The notes under the pieces were generated by a model. The model made no database searches. It was given only the letters and a program-made list of their open reading frames with translations, and was not told where the DNA came from. A DNA stretch of 64,000 nucleotides, taken from the NCBI RefSeq assembly GCF_003634045.1, contig NZ_RBIM01000001.1, forward strand, positions 62,001-126,000. Reading direction: 5' to 3'. The position numbers and the translations under genes were made by a program. This DNA is from Maricaulis maris (lineage in GTDB: Bacteria > Pseudomonadota > Alphaproteobacteria > Caulobacterales > Maricaulaceae). This document shows positions 34,086-42,917 of this stretch, one piece after another. Positions within the stretch are counted from its first letter, which is position 1. Every line of letters begins with the position of its first letter.

Positions 34086-34658
34086 TTAGTCGGAGTAGCG
34101 GATCGTGTAGCCGCTGAGGTCGCGGACGGTAGTGCCGCCGTTCAGGTCCAGCGGTCCGATCATCAAGGTCAGGTGCGCGTCCGGATCATTGCGGGTGATG
34201 TTCACTGCTTCGACCAAGCGTTCGGCACGCCAGCGACGTTCCTCATTGGTGCCGCCGTCCTGGGCCGGGAAGGCGCTGACGTCGAGCCAGAGAATGTAAT
34301 AATTCTGCCCGTAAGGGTCATTGCGGTCGCAGGTGATCCGCATATCCGTGACATCGATCCGCATTTCGATCACCGAATTGCATTCGACCTCGTAAAAGCG
34401 GGGGCGGGGACCGGCAGCGCGGCGTTGTTCGGCTTCCAGGGCTTGCTGATACAGTTCAACAGTGCGGCGGGTCATGACCGGAGTGTCCGAGGCGTCGTCC
34501 TCGCTCTCGGCGAGCTGCTCGGCGCCCGGGCGCTGCAGGATGGCCGGATTGCGCAGGGTCGGCAAAGCTGTCCGGGTCTGCGGTTGTGGCTGGTTCTGGG
34601 CTTCGGCGCCCGAAATGCCCACCGCCAGGACAGACAGGAGAATCAGTGGCTTCATCAT
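34086..34658 (-). CDS. Secreted protein of unknown function inside the pnt operon
   Basis: 190 residues with a signal peptide (MMKPLILLSVLAVGISGAEA), a Gln/Pro linker, a short coil (TVELYQQALEAEQRR) and a C-terminal domain ending TVRDLSGYTIRYSD with two Cys (ECNS, ITCD). It starts within the pntAb stop (ATGA) and ends 25 bases before pntB, so it is translated as part of the operon. No family recognised. Canonical pnt operons do not have this gene. Confidence 0.7.
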   Translation of the reverse strand: MMKPLILLSVLAVGISGAEAQNQPQPQTRTALPTLRNPAILQRPGAEQLAESEDDASDTPVMTRRTVELYQQALEAEQRRAAGPRPRFYEVECNSVIEMRIDVTDMRITCDRNDPYGQNYYILWLDVSAFPAQDGGTNEERRWRAERLVEAVNITRNDPDAHLTLMIGPLDLNGGTTVRDLSGYTIRYSD

Positions 34659-34999
34659 GCCGGACGCTCCTTTTTCTTGTACATCGCCAGCATCCGCTGG
34701 GTGACCAGGAAGCCGCCGAATATGTTCACGCTGGCGAGGATGATGGCGACAAAGCCCAGCCCGCGCGAGAAGCCGGCCCCTTCGGTCTGCGCCGCCGTGG
34801 CAGCGACATCACCGGACCCGGTCGCAGTCGCCGTGGCCGCCAGAAGGGCGCCGACGATGATGACCGAGGAGATGGCATTGGTCACAGCCATCAGCGGTGT
34901 GTGCAGGGCCGGCGTCACCGACCACACGACGTAATAGCCCACGAAGACCGCCAGGACGAAGATCGCCAGGCGGAAGATGACGGGATCAACGGCTTCCAT
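34655..34999 (-). CDS. pntAb: NAD(P) transhydrogenase alpha subunit, membrane part
   Basis: A 114-residue protein with three or four helices, MEAVDPVIFRLAIFVLAVFVGYYVVWSV then TPALHTPLMAVTNAISSVIIVGALL, the classical PntAb block, and GFVAIILASVNIFGGFLVTQRML. It corresponds to the C-terminal membrane part of E. coli PntA. ATG 34999 has GGAG upstream; 35011 is an alternative. Its start overlaps the end of the preceding small membrane-protein gene by 14 bases. Confidence 0.96.
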   Translation of the reverse strand: MEAVDPVIFRLAIFVLAVFVGYYVVWSVTPALHTPLMAVTNAISSVIIVGALLAATATATGSGDVAATAAQTEGAGFSRGLGFVAIILASVNIFGGFLVTQRMLAMYKKKERPA

Positions 35000-35396
35000 C
35001 GATGTCTCCATTGTCGTTGTCTTTCGCTGGCGCGAGTTGGCCCAGAGCCACGCCCAGCAGCATGCTGAACAGCGCGATCACTACAATCCAGAGCCAAGCC
35101 ATCGTGTCGAATGCGTAATCATTGGATGAGTGGGTCAGCTGGTAGAGTGCGACAACCAAGATTGATGACTCCACCAGCACAAACCATACCCGGTCCCGCT
35201 TCTGCCGGGTCAAGGTCCGAGCCCAGGGAAATTGGCTGGGTTTGGTAACGTAGATGCGTCCAAGTGGCACTATAAAGCCCATACAAATCAAGCTGATAAG
35301 CAATATCCAGCTAGGTATGTAGATGAGCCCGATCATAGTTGCCGAGATGAAAGCAGCGAAAGCAGTCATTGCAATCAGCAGATTCCAGTTGGCCAT
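34986..35396 (-). CDS. Low-GC membrane protein inserted between pntAa and pntAb
   Basis: 136 residues with four predicted membrane helices (about 5-25, 28-48, 72-92, 98-120) and an acidic tail (KDNDNGDIDGSR). It uses AT-ending codons far more than its neighbours, so its base composition stands out in a GC-rich operon, a sign of later gain. It is fitted tightly: its ATG shares a base with the pntAa stop and its end overlaps pntAb by 14 bases. No family recognised. Confidence 0.7.
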   Translation of the reverse strand: MANWNLLIAMTAFAAFISATMIGLIYIPSWILLISLICMGFIVPLGRIYVTKPSQFPWARTLTRQKRDRVWFVLVESSILVVALYQLTHSSNDYAFDTMAWLWIVVIALFSMLLGVALGQLAPAKDNDNGDIDGSR

Positions 35397-36526
35397 CACG
35401 CGCCTTCCTTCACCAGGCTCGGATGCACGACAGCACCATCCTTGGTCAGTGCCATGCCCTGGATGACTTCATCATCCCAGTGCGGGGCGAGGCCGCCCTC
35501 CTCATTGACGAGGAGCGGCAGGAGATTGGCGAGATTCTTGGCGTAAAGCGCCGAGGCGTCGGCGGCCAGGCGGCCGGCGAGATTGCCATAGCCGGCGATC
35601 TTGACGCCCTTGTGCTCGACGACTTCGTCGAGCTTGGTCAGCTCGCAATTGCCGCCATTGGGGGCTGCGAGGTCGATGATCACCGAGCCCGGCTTCATGC
35701 TCTCGACCATGGCCTTGGTGACCAGGGTCGGGGCCGGGCGGCCCGGGATCAGGGCGGTGGTGATGACAATGTCCTGCTTGGCGATATGGCTGGCCACCAG
35801 CTCGGCCTGTTTGGCCTGGTATTCCGGTGACATCTGCTTGGCGTAGCCACCGGCGGTTTCGGCCTGCTTGAACTCGTCATCCTCGACGGCAACGAATTTC
35901 GCGCCCAGCGAGGCGACCTGTTCCTTGACCGCCGGGCGGACATCGGTGGCGGTGACGATGGCACCGAGGCGGCGCGCCGTGGCGATCGCCTGCAGGCCGG
36001 CAACGCCGACCCCCATCACGAAGGTCTTGGCCGGGGCGACCGTGCCGGCGGCCGTCATCATCATCGGGAAGGCGCGGCCATACAGCTCGGCACCCTCGAT
36101 GACCGAGCGATAGCCGGCGAGATTGGCTTGCGAGGACAGGGCGTCCATGGCCTGGGCGCGGGTGATGCGCGGCACGAATTCCATGGCGAGGGCATTGATG
36201 CCGGCCTTGGCTAAGCCTTCCGCCATCTTGGTATTGCCGTGCGGGCTGAGATGGGCGACCAGCAGCACACCCTTCAACTTGGCCAGTGTGGCCTCGTCCG
36301 GGCTGCGCACCGCAAAGAGCGCGTCTGCGCCTTTCAGTGTTGCGGCTGCGGTGCCGATCTTCGCACCCGCGTCGGTGAAAGCCTCATCGGTCACGGCGGC
36401 GGTCAGGCCGGCGCCCTTTTCGATGGCGACCTCATGGCCGGCGGCCACGAATTTCTTGACGGTGTCCGGGGTGGCCGCCACGCGGGTTTCGCCCGCATGT
36501 CGTTCTTTCAGAATGGCAATTCGCAT
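35396..36526 (-). CDS. pntAa: NAD(P) transhydrogenase alpha subunit, NAD-binding part
   Basis: A 376-residue soluble dI subunit, with the alanine-dehydrogenase/PNT fold: MRIAILKERHAGETRVAATPDTVKKF, the RVPRITRAQAMDALSSQANLAGYRSV loop, Rossmann VMGVGVAGLQAIATARRLGA, and VITTALIPGRPAPTLVT. Split PntAa/PntAb is the normal alphaproteobacterial form. It is preceded by an aa3-oxidase subunit IV gene after 128 bases. Confidence 0.97.
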   Translation of the reverse strand: MRIAILKERHAGETRVAATPDTVKKFVAAGHEVAIEKGAGLTAAVTDEAFTDAGAKIGTAAATLKGADALFAVRSPDEATLAKLKGVLLVAHLSPHGNTKMAEGLAKAGINALAMEFVPRITRAQAMDALSSQANLAGYRSVIEGAELYGRAFPMMMTAAGTVAPAKTFVMGVGVAGLQAIATARRLGAIVTATDVRPAVKEQVASLGAKFVAVEDDEFKQAETAGGYAKQMSPEYQAKQAELVASHIAKQDIVITTALIPGRPAPTLVTKAMVESMKPGSVIIDLAAPNGGNCELTKLDEVVEHKGVKIAGYGNLAGRLAADASALYAKNLANLLPLLVNEEGGLAPHWDDEVIQGMALTKDGAVVHPSLVKEGA

Positions 36527-36654
36527 TTCGTCCCGCCGCTTTTGGCTTGATGGGGCGAGGATGCGCGAATTCTCCCTTGAGGGGAAGGCCCCTCCGGGAA
36601 ATTTCTAGACCGAAATCGGGAAAAATTGTGCAGTGCGAAGAAAAAGCGTCTTAA

Positions 36655-36960
36655 TCAGCCGCCCAACGCCATACCGAATAGTTGAACAAGGCCACCGCAA
36701 ACCAGTCCGAAGACGAAAAGCCCGCCCAGGGTGACATACCAGGACGTCTTCATGCCAAGCGCCAAGCCCAGCACGCCGCCGACAATGCCGACCGCGATCA
36801 GCGATACCAGCCAGTCCATGCCCACAGCAAAGGCCAGCGTCAGGTAGAGCACGCTGACGACGGTGAGCAGGCTGCCCCAGACGGACACTGCGATGAAACC
36901 GCCAAAAGTCGCTTTCTGGTCGGCGATGTTCATTTCGCCACGAACATAATCAGACGCCAT
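36655..36960 (-). CDS. aa3-type cytochrome c oxidase subunit IV (small)
   Basis: A 101-residue protein, N-terminal MASDYVRGEMNIADQKATFGGFI then three hydrophobic stretches. The block GEMNIADQKATFGGFIAVSVW and the following helix fit the bacterial aa3 subunit IV domain (PF07835), usually a single helix; here extra C-terminal helices extend it. It precedes the pnt genes on the same strand. The ATG 36960 fits homology; longer frames do not. Confidence 0.75.
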   Translation of the reverse strand: MASDYVRGEMNIADQKATFGGFIAVSVWGSLLTVVSVLYLTLAFAVGMDWLVSLIAVGIVGGVLGLALGMKTSWYVTLGGLFVFGLVCGGLVQLFGMALGG

Positions 36961-37169
36961 TGGTCGCGTGCCTCCGTCAATCAGGTCTGGTGCGGATAGC
37001 ACGCGTTGAATGCTCCGCCAAGATGCCGGCGCCATATGCCGCAGATGACAGCTGTCATGCTCCGGTCCCACATCCGCATCAAGCGTGCGCACCCGGCCCG
37101 ACGAAAGGGGTGGTTGTCGGAAAACCCCTGTCCTAGACTGTTCGCGCTGCAGCTAGTTCGGAGCCTCGC

Positions 37170-37427
37170 ATGCGCATTCCCTTTGCCCTCTGGTCGGGTG
37201 TCATCGCCGTTTTGGCCGTCGCGGCCCTGGCAGGGCGGGAGTATCTCAATTTCGGTGTGATCGAGTTCGCGCACGTGTGGCCGATTGCCCTCAAAGTGGC
37301 TGGCGTGTGGCTGGTGCTGGTTGTGATCGTCGGCATTGTGTCCGGCTTGCGCAAGGCGACGACACCGCCGCCGAGCGAATTGCCGGACGATGTGGCGCGG
37401 GAAATCCGGCGCCACCCCGAACACTGA
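37170..37427 (+). CDS. Small membrane protein, unknown function
   Basis: 85 residues with two membrane helices (about 5-22 and 38-60) and a polar tail (TTPPPSELPDDVAREIRRHPEH). No family recognised. The start ATG 37170 gives a normal N-terminus. Divergent from subunit IV and convergent with the hydrolase at 37449. Confidence 0.6.
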   Translation: MRIPFALWSGVIAVLAVAALAGREYLNFGVIEFAHVWPIALKVAGVWLVLVVIVGIVSGLRKATTPPPSELPDDVAREIRRHPEH

Positions 37428-37448
37428 TCCGATTGTCGAAACGGCGCG

Positions 37449-38396
37449 TCAGCCCCAGCCCGGACCGGTCAGCACTTCCAGTGCGGCGGCGACGGCAATC
37501 GGTTGATCGAGGATGAGGTGGTGTTCGGCCTGCGGGATCGACACCATTGTAGTCTGCGGCCCGAAAGTCTCGCGCATGAAAGCCCAGACCTCGTCATTCA
37601 CCAGTCGCGACTCGGCGCCCCGGAACAGGGCGATACGGGTCTTCAACGCGCCGACAATATCGGCCGGCGGTGGGCGGTTATAGTCCAGCTTGTCCCAGAG
37701 CTTGGGATCGAATTTCCAGGTCCAGCCCTCTGAGCCGTCGGGGCGGGTGACCTGTTTGAGCGATTGCCGGGCGATGTGGTCGAGCAGGAAGGCGTTGTCG
37801 CAACCCTGTTCCGGCAACAGGCGAAAGCGCGCCAGGGCGGCCTCGAACGTGTTGTAGATCATGCCGCCGCGTGATGGCGGCGACGAGCGCCGTTGCTCAT
37901 CGCGGGGCCGGACCGGGCTGTCAAGTACGGCGATGCCCTGCAGGCGTTCGCCATGTTCCATCGCAGTGGCCAGCGACACGAAGCCGCCGAAGGAGTGACC
38001 GACCAGGAAGGGTTTGCCGGCCTCAAAGGCGCCGCCGGCTTCGCCTGAAGCCAGCACTTCCAGCGCATAGGTTTCCATGGCGTAGCGGTCGCGATGATCG
38101 CTGTCGCCCATGCCGGAAAGGTCAAGCGCGACGACCCGGCGCGTATCGGCGAGGAAGGGGGCGATACTGTCCCACCAGTCCTTGTGGGCGACGCCGCCAT
38201 GGACAAGGATCAGCCCGGCATTGCCGCGCTGGCCCCAGGCCTTCCAATGGATGGTGGCGCCCTCGACGGTCACGGTCCCGCGCTCGGTCGGAACGGCGAG
38301 CGCTTTGGCAAACCAGTCCGGGGCGGGCGGTCGGTCGCCGTTGAAGGCGACAAGCGGAGCGGGGGGGCGAGGGGAGGCGGCGGCTTTTTGGCTCAT
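37449..38396 (-). CDS. Alpha/beta hydrolase
   Basis: 315 residues. Oxyanion HGG in LVHGGVAHKDWW, nucleophile elbow VGHSFGGF, acid after the cap, and His in PQAEHHLILDQP. A proline-rich N-terminus (SPRPPAPLV) precedes the fold. Substrate unknown; relatives include epoxide-hydrolase-like and lipase-like enzymes. Confidence 0.9.
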   Translation of the reverse strand: MSQKAAASPRPPAPLVAFNGDRPPAPDWFAKALAVPTERGTVTVEGATIHWKAWGQRGNAGLILVHGGVAHKDWWDSIAPFLADTRRVVALDLSGMGDSDHRDRYAMETYALEVLASGEAGGAFEAGKPFLVGHSFGGFVSLATAMEHGERLQGIAVLDSPVRPRDEQRRSSPPSRGGMIYNTFEAALARFRLLPEQGCDNAFLLDHIARQSLKQVTRPDGSEGWTWKFDPKLWDKLDYNRPPPADIVGALKTRIALFRGAESRLVNDEVWAFMRETFGPQTTMVSIPQAEHHLILDQPIAVAAALEVLTGPGWG

Positions 38397-38427
38397 TGTC
38401 TAGCGCTAGCCCCGGGCGGGCGTGCCG

Positions 38428-39261
38428 TCAATTGCCGCCGGTCGCCGGAGCCAGCGAGATCAGGTAGGGCACGGCGAATACCGCCCATGCATTATTGGCG
38501 ACATGGCCGAGGATCGGCGCTGCCAGCCGCCCGGTCCACACCCGTGCCGCGCCCAGTGCCAGGGCCAGGAAGAAGGTTGATGTCATAACCAGCAGGCCCT
38601 GGGCGATATGGACCAGGCCGAAGGCCATGGCGGAAATGATCACCGCGAACAGGGCCGGAACGCCGCGGGCCATCATCATCGGCAACATCCAGCCACGAAA
38701 CAGGATTTCCTCGACGATCGGTGCGGCGATCAGGGTCAGGCCGATGACCAGCCACACACTGGCCCCTGCACCGGCGAAATCATCGACATTGGACAAGTCA
38801 TCACGCGTGGCCCCGCCCGACAGGGTGAGCTGCGGATCGCTCATGGCGAATTCGTGGAAGCTCAGGGTCAGCGGGCTGGCGATCAGCACCATGAAGACCA
38901 TGACCAGGGCCGCGGCGAGGAAATCGGTGAGGCGCAGCGGGAAGACACTGAAGACCGGCCGGTGGGCCTGATAGCGTTTCATCCAGGCCCACATCACCAG
39001 GGCGAGACCGGAATAGCCGATGATATTGCCCAGGAAGACGGCGCTGCCCTCGCTGAATCCGGTGCGCGGTCCGCCCACCGCATTCCAGCCGACCAGGGTC
39101 GCAAGCTGTGCCGCGATGATCAGGGCAAACATCAGGGCCGGCCAGACGATCATGCCCGGCAAGGAGCGGATAACCCGCATGCGATAGGGTTCCGCCAGTG
39201 CGGCGAAGACGTCGTGGCGGGCAAAGGGCCAGCGGGTTTGTGATCCTGGGGTAACAGCCAT
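38428..39261 (-). CDS. CPBP (Rce1-like) intramembrane metalloprotease
   Basis: About 277 residues with roughly eight membrane helices. Catalytic motifs are EEILFRG, then FGLVHIAQG, and HVANN, which match the glutamate-histidine CPBP/ABI site. Functions range from prenyl-protein processing to bacteriocin immunity; none can be chosen. ATG 39261 is taken, with GTG 39279 as alternative. Confidence 0.9.
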   Translation of the reverse strand: MAVTPGSQTRWPFARHDVFAALAEPYRMRVIRSLPGMIVWPALMFALIIAAQLATLVGWNAVGGPRTGFSEGSAVFLGNIIGYSGLALVMWAWMKRYQAHRPVFSVFPLRLTDFLAAALVMVFMVLIASPLTLSFHEFAMSDPQLTLSGGATRDDLSNVDDFAGAGASVWLVIGLTLIAAPIVEEILFRGWMLPMMMARGVPALFAVIISAMAFGLVHIAQGLLVMTSTFFLALALGAARVWTGRLAAPILGHVANNAWAVFAVPYLISLAPATGGN

Positions 39262-39454
39262 GTCGCGGGCGGATGCCACTTCCGTGCCAGTCGTTAAGCG
39301 GGTCTTGATCCTTATGCTTAACCGGTCGTTGCCGCCTCTTAAACGTCAAATTTAGACAAGTGTCCCATAACGGTTCGCATAGACGCCCCGCTCGCAAGGG
39401 TGGTGAGGCCAAAAGGTCCGGCGAAATAACAAGGCGACCGAAAAGGCGTGGGTG

Positions 39455-40918
39455 ATGGTGAAATCAGTTCTGATCGTGGATGACGATCCGACGCAACGCC
39501 GCCTCCTTCAGGCGGTGATCGAGAAGCAGGGGTATCGGGCCGAGACCGTGGAGAGCGGTGAGGCGGCGCTGGATCGTGTGGCCGAGCCCGGGATCGACGT
39601 CATGCTGCTCGACCTGATCATGCCGGGCATGGACGGGATGGAGACGCTGGAAGCGCTGAAGCGCAAACAGCCGGACCTCCCGGTCATCGTGCTGACGGCG
39701 AGCGGGGGTATCGAGACCGTCGTGGCGGCCATGCGCGCCGGCGCGGTGGACTTCTTCGTGAAGCCGGCCAGTCCGGAACGCATCACGGTATCGATCCGCA
39801 ATGCGCTCAAGGTCCAGAATCTGTCGGGTGAAGTGAAGCGTCTCAGCCGCAAGGCCGAAGGCACGCTGGGCTTTGCCGACATGATTGCCGGGGCCCCGAC
39901 CATGCGTCAGGTCGTGCGTCTGGGTGAACGCGCCGCGCAGTCCGACATTCCGATCCTGATCACGGGTGAAAGCGGCGTCGGCAAGGAGCTGGTCGCCGGC
40001 TCGATCATGGCCGCTTCCAAGCGTGCCGGTGGTCCCTTCGTCGCTGTGAACTGCGGTGCAATCCCGGAAAATCTCGTTGAATCGACCCTGTTCGGTCACG
40101 AGAAGGGCGCTTTCACCGGCGCTGTCGGCAAGCATATGGGCAAGTTCCAGGAAGCCGATGGTGGTACACTGTTCCTGGACGAGATCGGCGAGCTGCCGCT
40201 CGACATGCAGGTCAAGCTGCTCCGCGCCCTGCAGGAAGGCGAAGTTGATCCGGTCGGCGGCAAGCGCCCCGTCAAGGTCAATGTCCGCATCATTTCGGCG
40301 ACCAATCGCGATCTCGCCGAGCAGGTTGCCTGCGGCGCTTTCCGCGAAGACCTGTTCTATCGCCTCAATGTCTTCCCGATCGAAGTGCCCTCCCTGCGTT
40401 CGCGCAAGGACGACATTCCGGCCCTGGTGCGCCATTTCATCGGTCGCTTCAATGCCCAGGAAAACAAGTCGATCCAGGACGCGGCTCCGGAAACGCATGC
40501 CTTGCTGTCGACCTATGACTGGCCGGGCAATGTGCGTCAGCTGGAAAACGCGGTTTTCCGTGCGGTGGTGCTGTCGGATGACGACCATCTCAAGCCGGAA
40601 GATTTCCCGCAGATCTCGGGCCTGACGCCGCAAATCGGTGAGATGCCGGATACCGGTGCGCTGACCGCGATGGCGACGTCGCTGGCCGGTGGTGACGCCA
40701 CGGCTGGTGCCGATCTGGGCCCGGTCGATATCATGGATGAAGGCGGTCATCTGCGCTCGCTCGAAGAGATCGAGCGTGACCTGATCGAGTTCGCGATCGA
40801 GACCTATGCCGGGCGGATGAGCGAAGTGGCGCGTCGCCTTGGCGTCGGTCGTTCGACGCTCTACCGCAAGGTTCGCGAATACGAGCTCGATGTGGACGGT
40901 GTTCGCGCCGCCGGCTGA
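39455..40918 (+). CDS. tacA: NtrC-family sigma54 activator, TacA-like response regulator
   Basis: 487 residues: receiver (about 1-120, phospho-Asp54, Lys104), AAA+ domain (about 140-380, Walker A GESGVGKE at 172-179, sigma54-contact GAFTGA at 219-224), and a Fis-type helix-turn-helix (AGRMSEVARRLGVGRSTLYRKV). The N-terminus VLIVDDDPTQRRLLQAVIEK is very close to Caulobacter TacA as I recall it, the phosphorelay activator of stalk and spmX genes. Other NtrC paralogs are possible, so the symbol is tentative. A GTG at 39452 is one codon upstream of the chosen ATG. Confidence 0.85.
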   Translation: MVKSVLIVDDDPTQRRLLQAVIEKQGYRAETVESGEAALDRVAEPGIDVMLLDLIMPGMDGMETLEALKRKQPDLPVIVLTASGGIETVVAAMRAGAVDFFVKPASPERITVSIRNALKVQNLSGEVKRLSRKAEGTLGFADMIAGAPTMRQVVRLGERAAQSDIPILITGESGVGKELVAGSIMAASKRAGGPFVAVNCGAIPENLVESTLFGHEKGAFTGAVGKHMGKFQEADGGTLFLDEIGELPLDMQVKLLRALQEGEVDPVGGKRPVKVNVRIISATNRDLAEQVACGAFREDLFYRLNVFPIEVPSLRSRKDDIPALVRHFIGRFNAQENKSIQDAAPETHALLSTYDWPGNVRQLENAVFRAVVLSDDDHLKPEDFPQISGLTPQIGEMPDTGALTAMATSLAGGDATAGADLGPVDIMDEGGHLRSLEEIERDLIEFAIETYAGRMSEVARRLGVGRSTLYRKVREYELDVDGVRAAG

Positions 40919-40978
40919 TCAATCAGAAAAAAGCCTCCCCGCCACGGGAGGAGGCCTGCCCCTCGGGGTGGGGGACGG

Positions 40979-41014
40979 AACGGGCCGGCGCTGCCATGCG
41001 CGCCGGCCCGTTTT
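40979..41014. terminator. Terminator between tacA-like gene and ASCH gene
   Basis: A 13-bp perfect stem (40979-40991 with 41000-41012), followed by TTTT. A second GC-rich dyad lies at about 40931-40958. Placed between converging genes; the stem reaches to the ASCH stop. Confidence 0.85.
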
Positions 41015-41490
41015 CATTTCCCCAGTGGGGCCGCCGGCAGGGGCCAGATGCGGTCGAAACGGTGGAAGATGGCGTCCTGGCCGGTATCGAAGACATAGCC
41101 CTCGCGGGCGGCTTCGCGGGTCCAAAAGTCGATATGGGCGTCCATCCACCAAGCCAGGCTGCGATCCCCTTCGCCCTCAACCCAGGCAAATTCTTCCGTG
41201 GTGTCCTTGATGGGATGGCGATCAACCCGGCTTGTCTTGATGATACAGGCCGGTTCACCGCGGCCGTCGAGCACCAAGGCCAGGTCGCCCGGCTTGGGCA
41301 ACGGATCCCCGCCGGGTTCATACCAGCGACTGTGCGAGGCTGTCGCCTTCTTGCGGTCGATCAGGACGAGTGCCAGCAATTCATCGGCCAGTTCGGGACT
41401 GTCGCCGAAGGCAAACACGTCATCGGGCGCCCGGTCATGCCCCGTCGCAGCACAAAATTCCTGCCAATATGCGGATTGAGACGGGGTCAT
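41014..41490 (-). CDS. ASCH domain protein
   Basis: 158 residues. DELLALVLIDRKKATASHSRWYE, LPKPGDLALVLDGRGEPACIIKTSRVD and FAWVEGEGDRSLAWWMDAHIDFW cover the ASCH/EOLA fold, a PUA-like beta barrel thought to bind RNA. Some relatives hydrolyse N4-acetylcytidine (YqfB). The role here is unproven. Confidence 0.9.
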   Translation of the reverse strand: MTPSQSAYWQEFCAATGHDRAPDDVFAFGDSPELADELLALVLIDRKKATASHSRWYEPGGDPLPKPGDLALVLDGRGEPACIIKTSRVDRHPIKDTTEEFAWVEGEGDRSLAWWMDAHIDFWTREAAREGYVFDTGQDAIFHRFDRIWPLPAAPLGK

Positions 41491-41562
41491 GTCAGGCCTC
41501 CAGCGTGAAGGCCTGACCAGGTGCGTTATCGCAATGCCAGGGTCAAGACCCTGCGATTGGCG

Positions 41563-42012
41563 TCAGCGTGCGGCGACAGCCGCAGCTGCGGAATTCGCGG
41601 TGCGATCCAGCCAGCCGGCATAGACCGGGATGAGGGCGGCCTCGCGGCGAAAGCGGGTTCGCAATTGCCGGATCAGATTGTGCAAGGAGGCGTCCAGGGC
41701 GTCGCGGTTGTCGCTGTCGGCCATCAGGCCCAGTTCGATATGGGTGCGCAGGATGTCGATCCGGCTCGACAGGCCGTGGATTTGCCCGTCGAGGCGGGAG
41801 ATATAGTCGCGTGTCAGAGGATCCGCGGCGAGGGGGGAATAGAGATGCTCCTCCCGCTCATCGACCAGCCGGTCGAGTGCCGTCATTGCCTCGCTGAAGG
41901 CCGCATGCCCGGTCGCGCTGGCCAGACCGTCGCATTGCGCGGTTTCGAGCGAGCGGAAAAGCGACTGCTCGTGATGATCGAAAACATCCACGTCCTGAAA
42001 CATCGCACCCAT
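41563..42012 (-). CDS. Helical protein, possibly hemerythrin-like
   Basis: 149 residues, nearly all helical. DHHEQSLF near the start, EREEHLYSPL and IHGL/RTHIEL recall His/Glu metal sites of hemerythrin bundles, but the classical spacing is not clear, so I do not claim iron binding. Two ATGs (42012 and 42003) are possible. Function unknown. Confidence 0.6.
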   Translation of the reverse strand: MGAMFQDVDVFDHHEQSLFRSLETAQCDGLASATGHAAFSEAMTALDRLVDEREEHLYSPLAADPLTRDYISRLDGQIHGLSSRIDILRTHIELGLMADSDNRDALDASLHNLIRQLRTRFRREAALIPVYAGWLDRTANSAAAAVAAR

Positions 42013-42091
42013 CCTGTGTATCCAAGATGGTCAGCCTAGCCGGGCATAGGCGCATCGGCGCGCGAAAGCCGGATTAACCCTGAACGAAGTG

Positions 42092-42550
42092 CTAATTGGC
42101 GTCGCCACTCCCACCGGGGATGACGCGAAAACCGGCGCGTCGAACCTCCGGTGCGGCGGGTGGTTCGGTCTTCTCGGATGCGTCCGGCCCGGGCGGGGTG
42201 TCGAGATCATCATAGATGTCCCGCCCGCGCGGCGGGGGGCTGGCGCCGGATTTTCGTTTGAAGCCATTGCCGCGCGACATCGGCTTGCGGGCCTTGCCCT
42301 TGGCCTTTTTCTCGATCTCGCGAAGCTTCAGGGTCTGGCGTGCGGAGAGCGCGTCGTCGGTATTGCCCTTGTCGGGATCATTGAAGGCGGAGCCGAATTT
42401 CTCCAGACGCTCTTCGAGTGATCCGAGGAATTCGCCTTCCCACTCGGACAGGTCGGGCGTGTCGTCCGGGGAATCAGCGGCCGCCTTGCGGGCTCGTTCG
42501 AGCCGTCGCAAGGCGCGTCGCGTCTTCTTTTCGTCGATCTTGCGGACCAA
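42092..42550 (-). CDS. Charged protein, unknown function
   Basis: 152 residues, highly charged. N-terminal basic helix (RKIDEKKTRRALRRLERARKAA), a middle SEWEGEFLGSLEERLEKFGSAFND block, a Lys-rich KLREIEKKAKGKARKPM segment, and a Pro/Asp-rich tail ending GFRVIPGGSGDAN. It looks like a soluble, nucleic-acid-associated protein. It sits 27 bases downstream of gapR on the same strand, so it is likely in its operon. No family recognised. Confidence 0.7.
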   Translation of the reverse strand: MVRKIDEKKTRRALRRLERARKAAADSPDDTPDLSEWEGEFLGSLEERLEKFGSAFNDPDKGNTDDALSARQTLKLREIEKKAKGKARKPMSRGNGFKRKSGASPPPRGRDIYDDLDTPPGPDASEKTEPPAAPEVRRAGFRVIPGGSGDAN

Positions 42551-42577
42551 GCGGGCCTCCCGGAGAAGGCCGCCAGT

Positions 42578-42862
42578 CTAGCCTTCGACGGCGCCGAGAT
42601 ACAATTCCAGCAGCGCTTCGGTTTCCTGGCGTTCGTGACGGTCGATCTTGCGCAGGGCGATCACCTTGCGAAGGATCTTGGTGTCATAGCCCGACGACTT
42701 GGCCTCGGCATAGACTTCCTTCATGTCGGCCATGACATTGGCCTTGTCTTCCTCGAGGCGTTCGATGCGCGCCACAAAGGCCTTCAGCTGCTCGCGCGCG
42801 GCAGCGCCGATCGCGTCGGATTCGTCTTTGTGGGTTTCGTTCGCGGGATCGATGAATGCCAT
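42578..42862 (-). CDS. gapR: GapR, nucleoid-associated DNA-binding protein (DUF2312)
   Basis: 94 residues, a DUF2312/UPF0335 coiled protein, [22 protein letters not shown] then [25 protein letters not shown]. In Caulobacter GapR binds AT-rich and overtwisted DNA ahead of polymerases and supports topoisomerase action. The length and the SxGYDxKILRKVIxLRK block match well. Confidence 0.92.
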   Translation of the reverse strand: MAFIDPANETHKDESDAIGAAAREQLKAFVARIERLEEDKANVMADMKEVYAEAKSSGYDTKILRKVIALRKIDRHERQETEALLELYLGAVEG

Positions 42863-42917
42863 GGGGGAAGCCTTTCAGATGGACGGAGCGGGAGACTAGA
42901 ACCAGCCCTTCGCGGCC

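Noticed and set aside
39290-39360. CtrA box upstream of the tacA-like gene.
   Set aside because: TTAA pairs are present but spaced 17 bases or more, not 7, so they do not match the CtrA site.
39464-40750. Long antisense reading frame of over 400 codons opposite the tacA-like gene.
   Set aside because: It mirrors the codon structure of a clear sigma54 activator; composition is His/Arg-rich and it has no family features. Similar antisense frames at 357-1421, 22034-23440 and 47659-49005 were dropped for the same reason.
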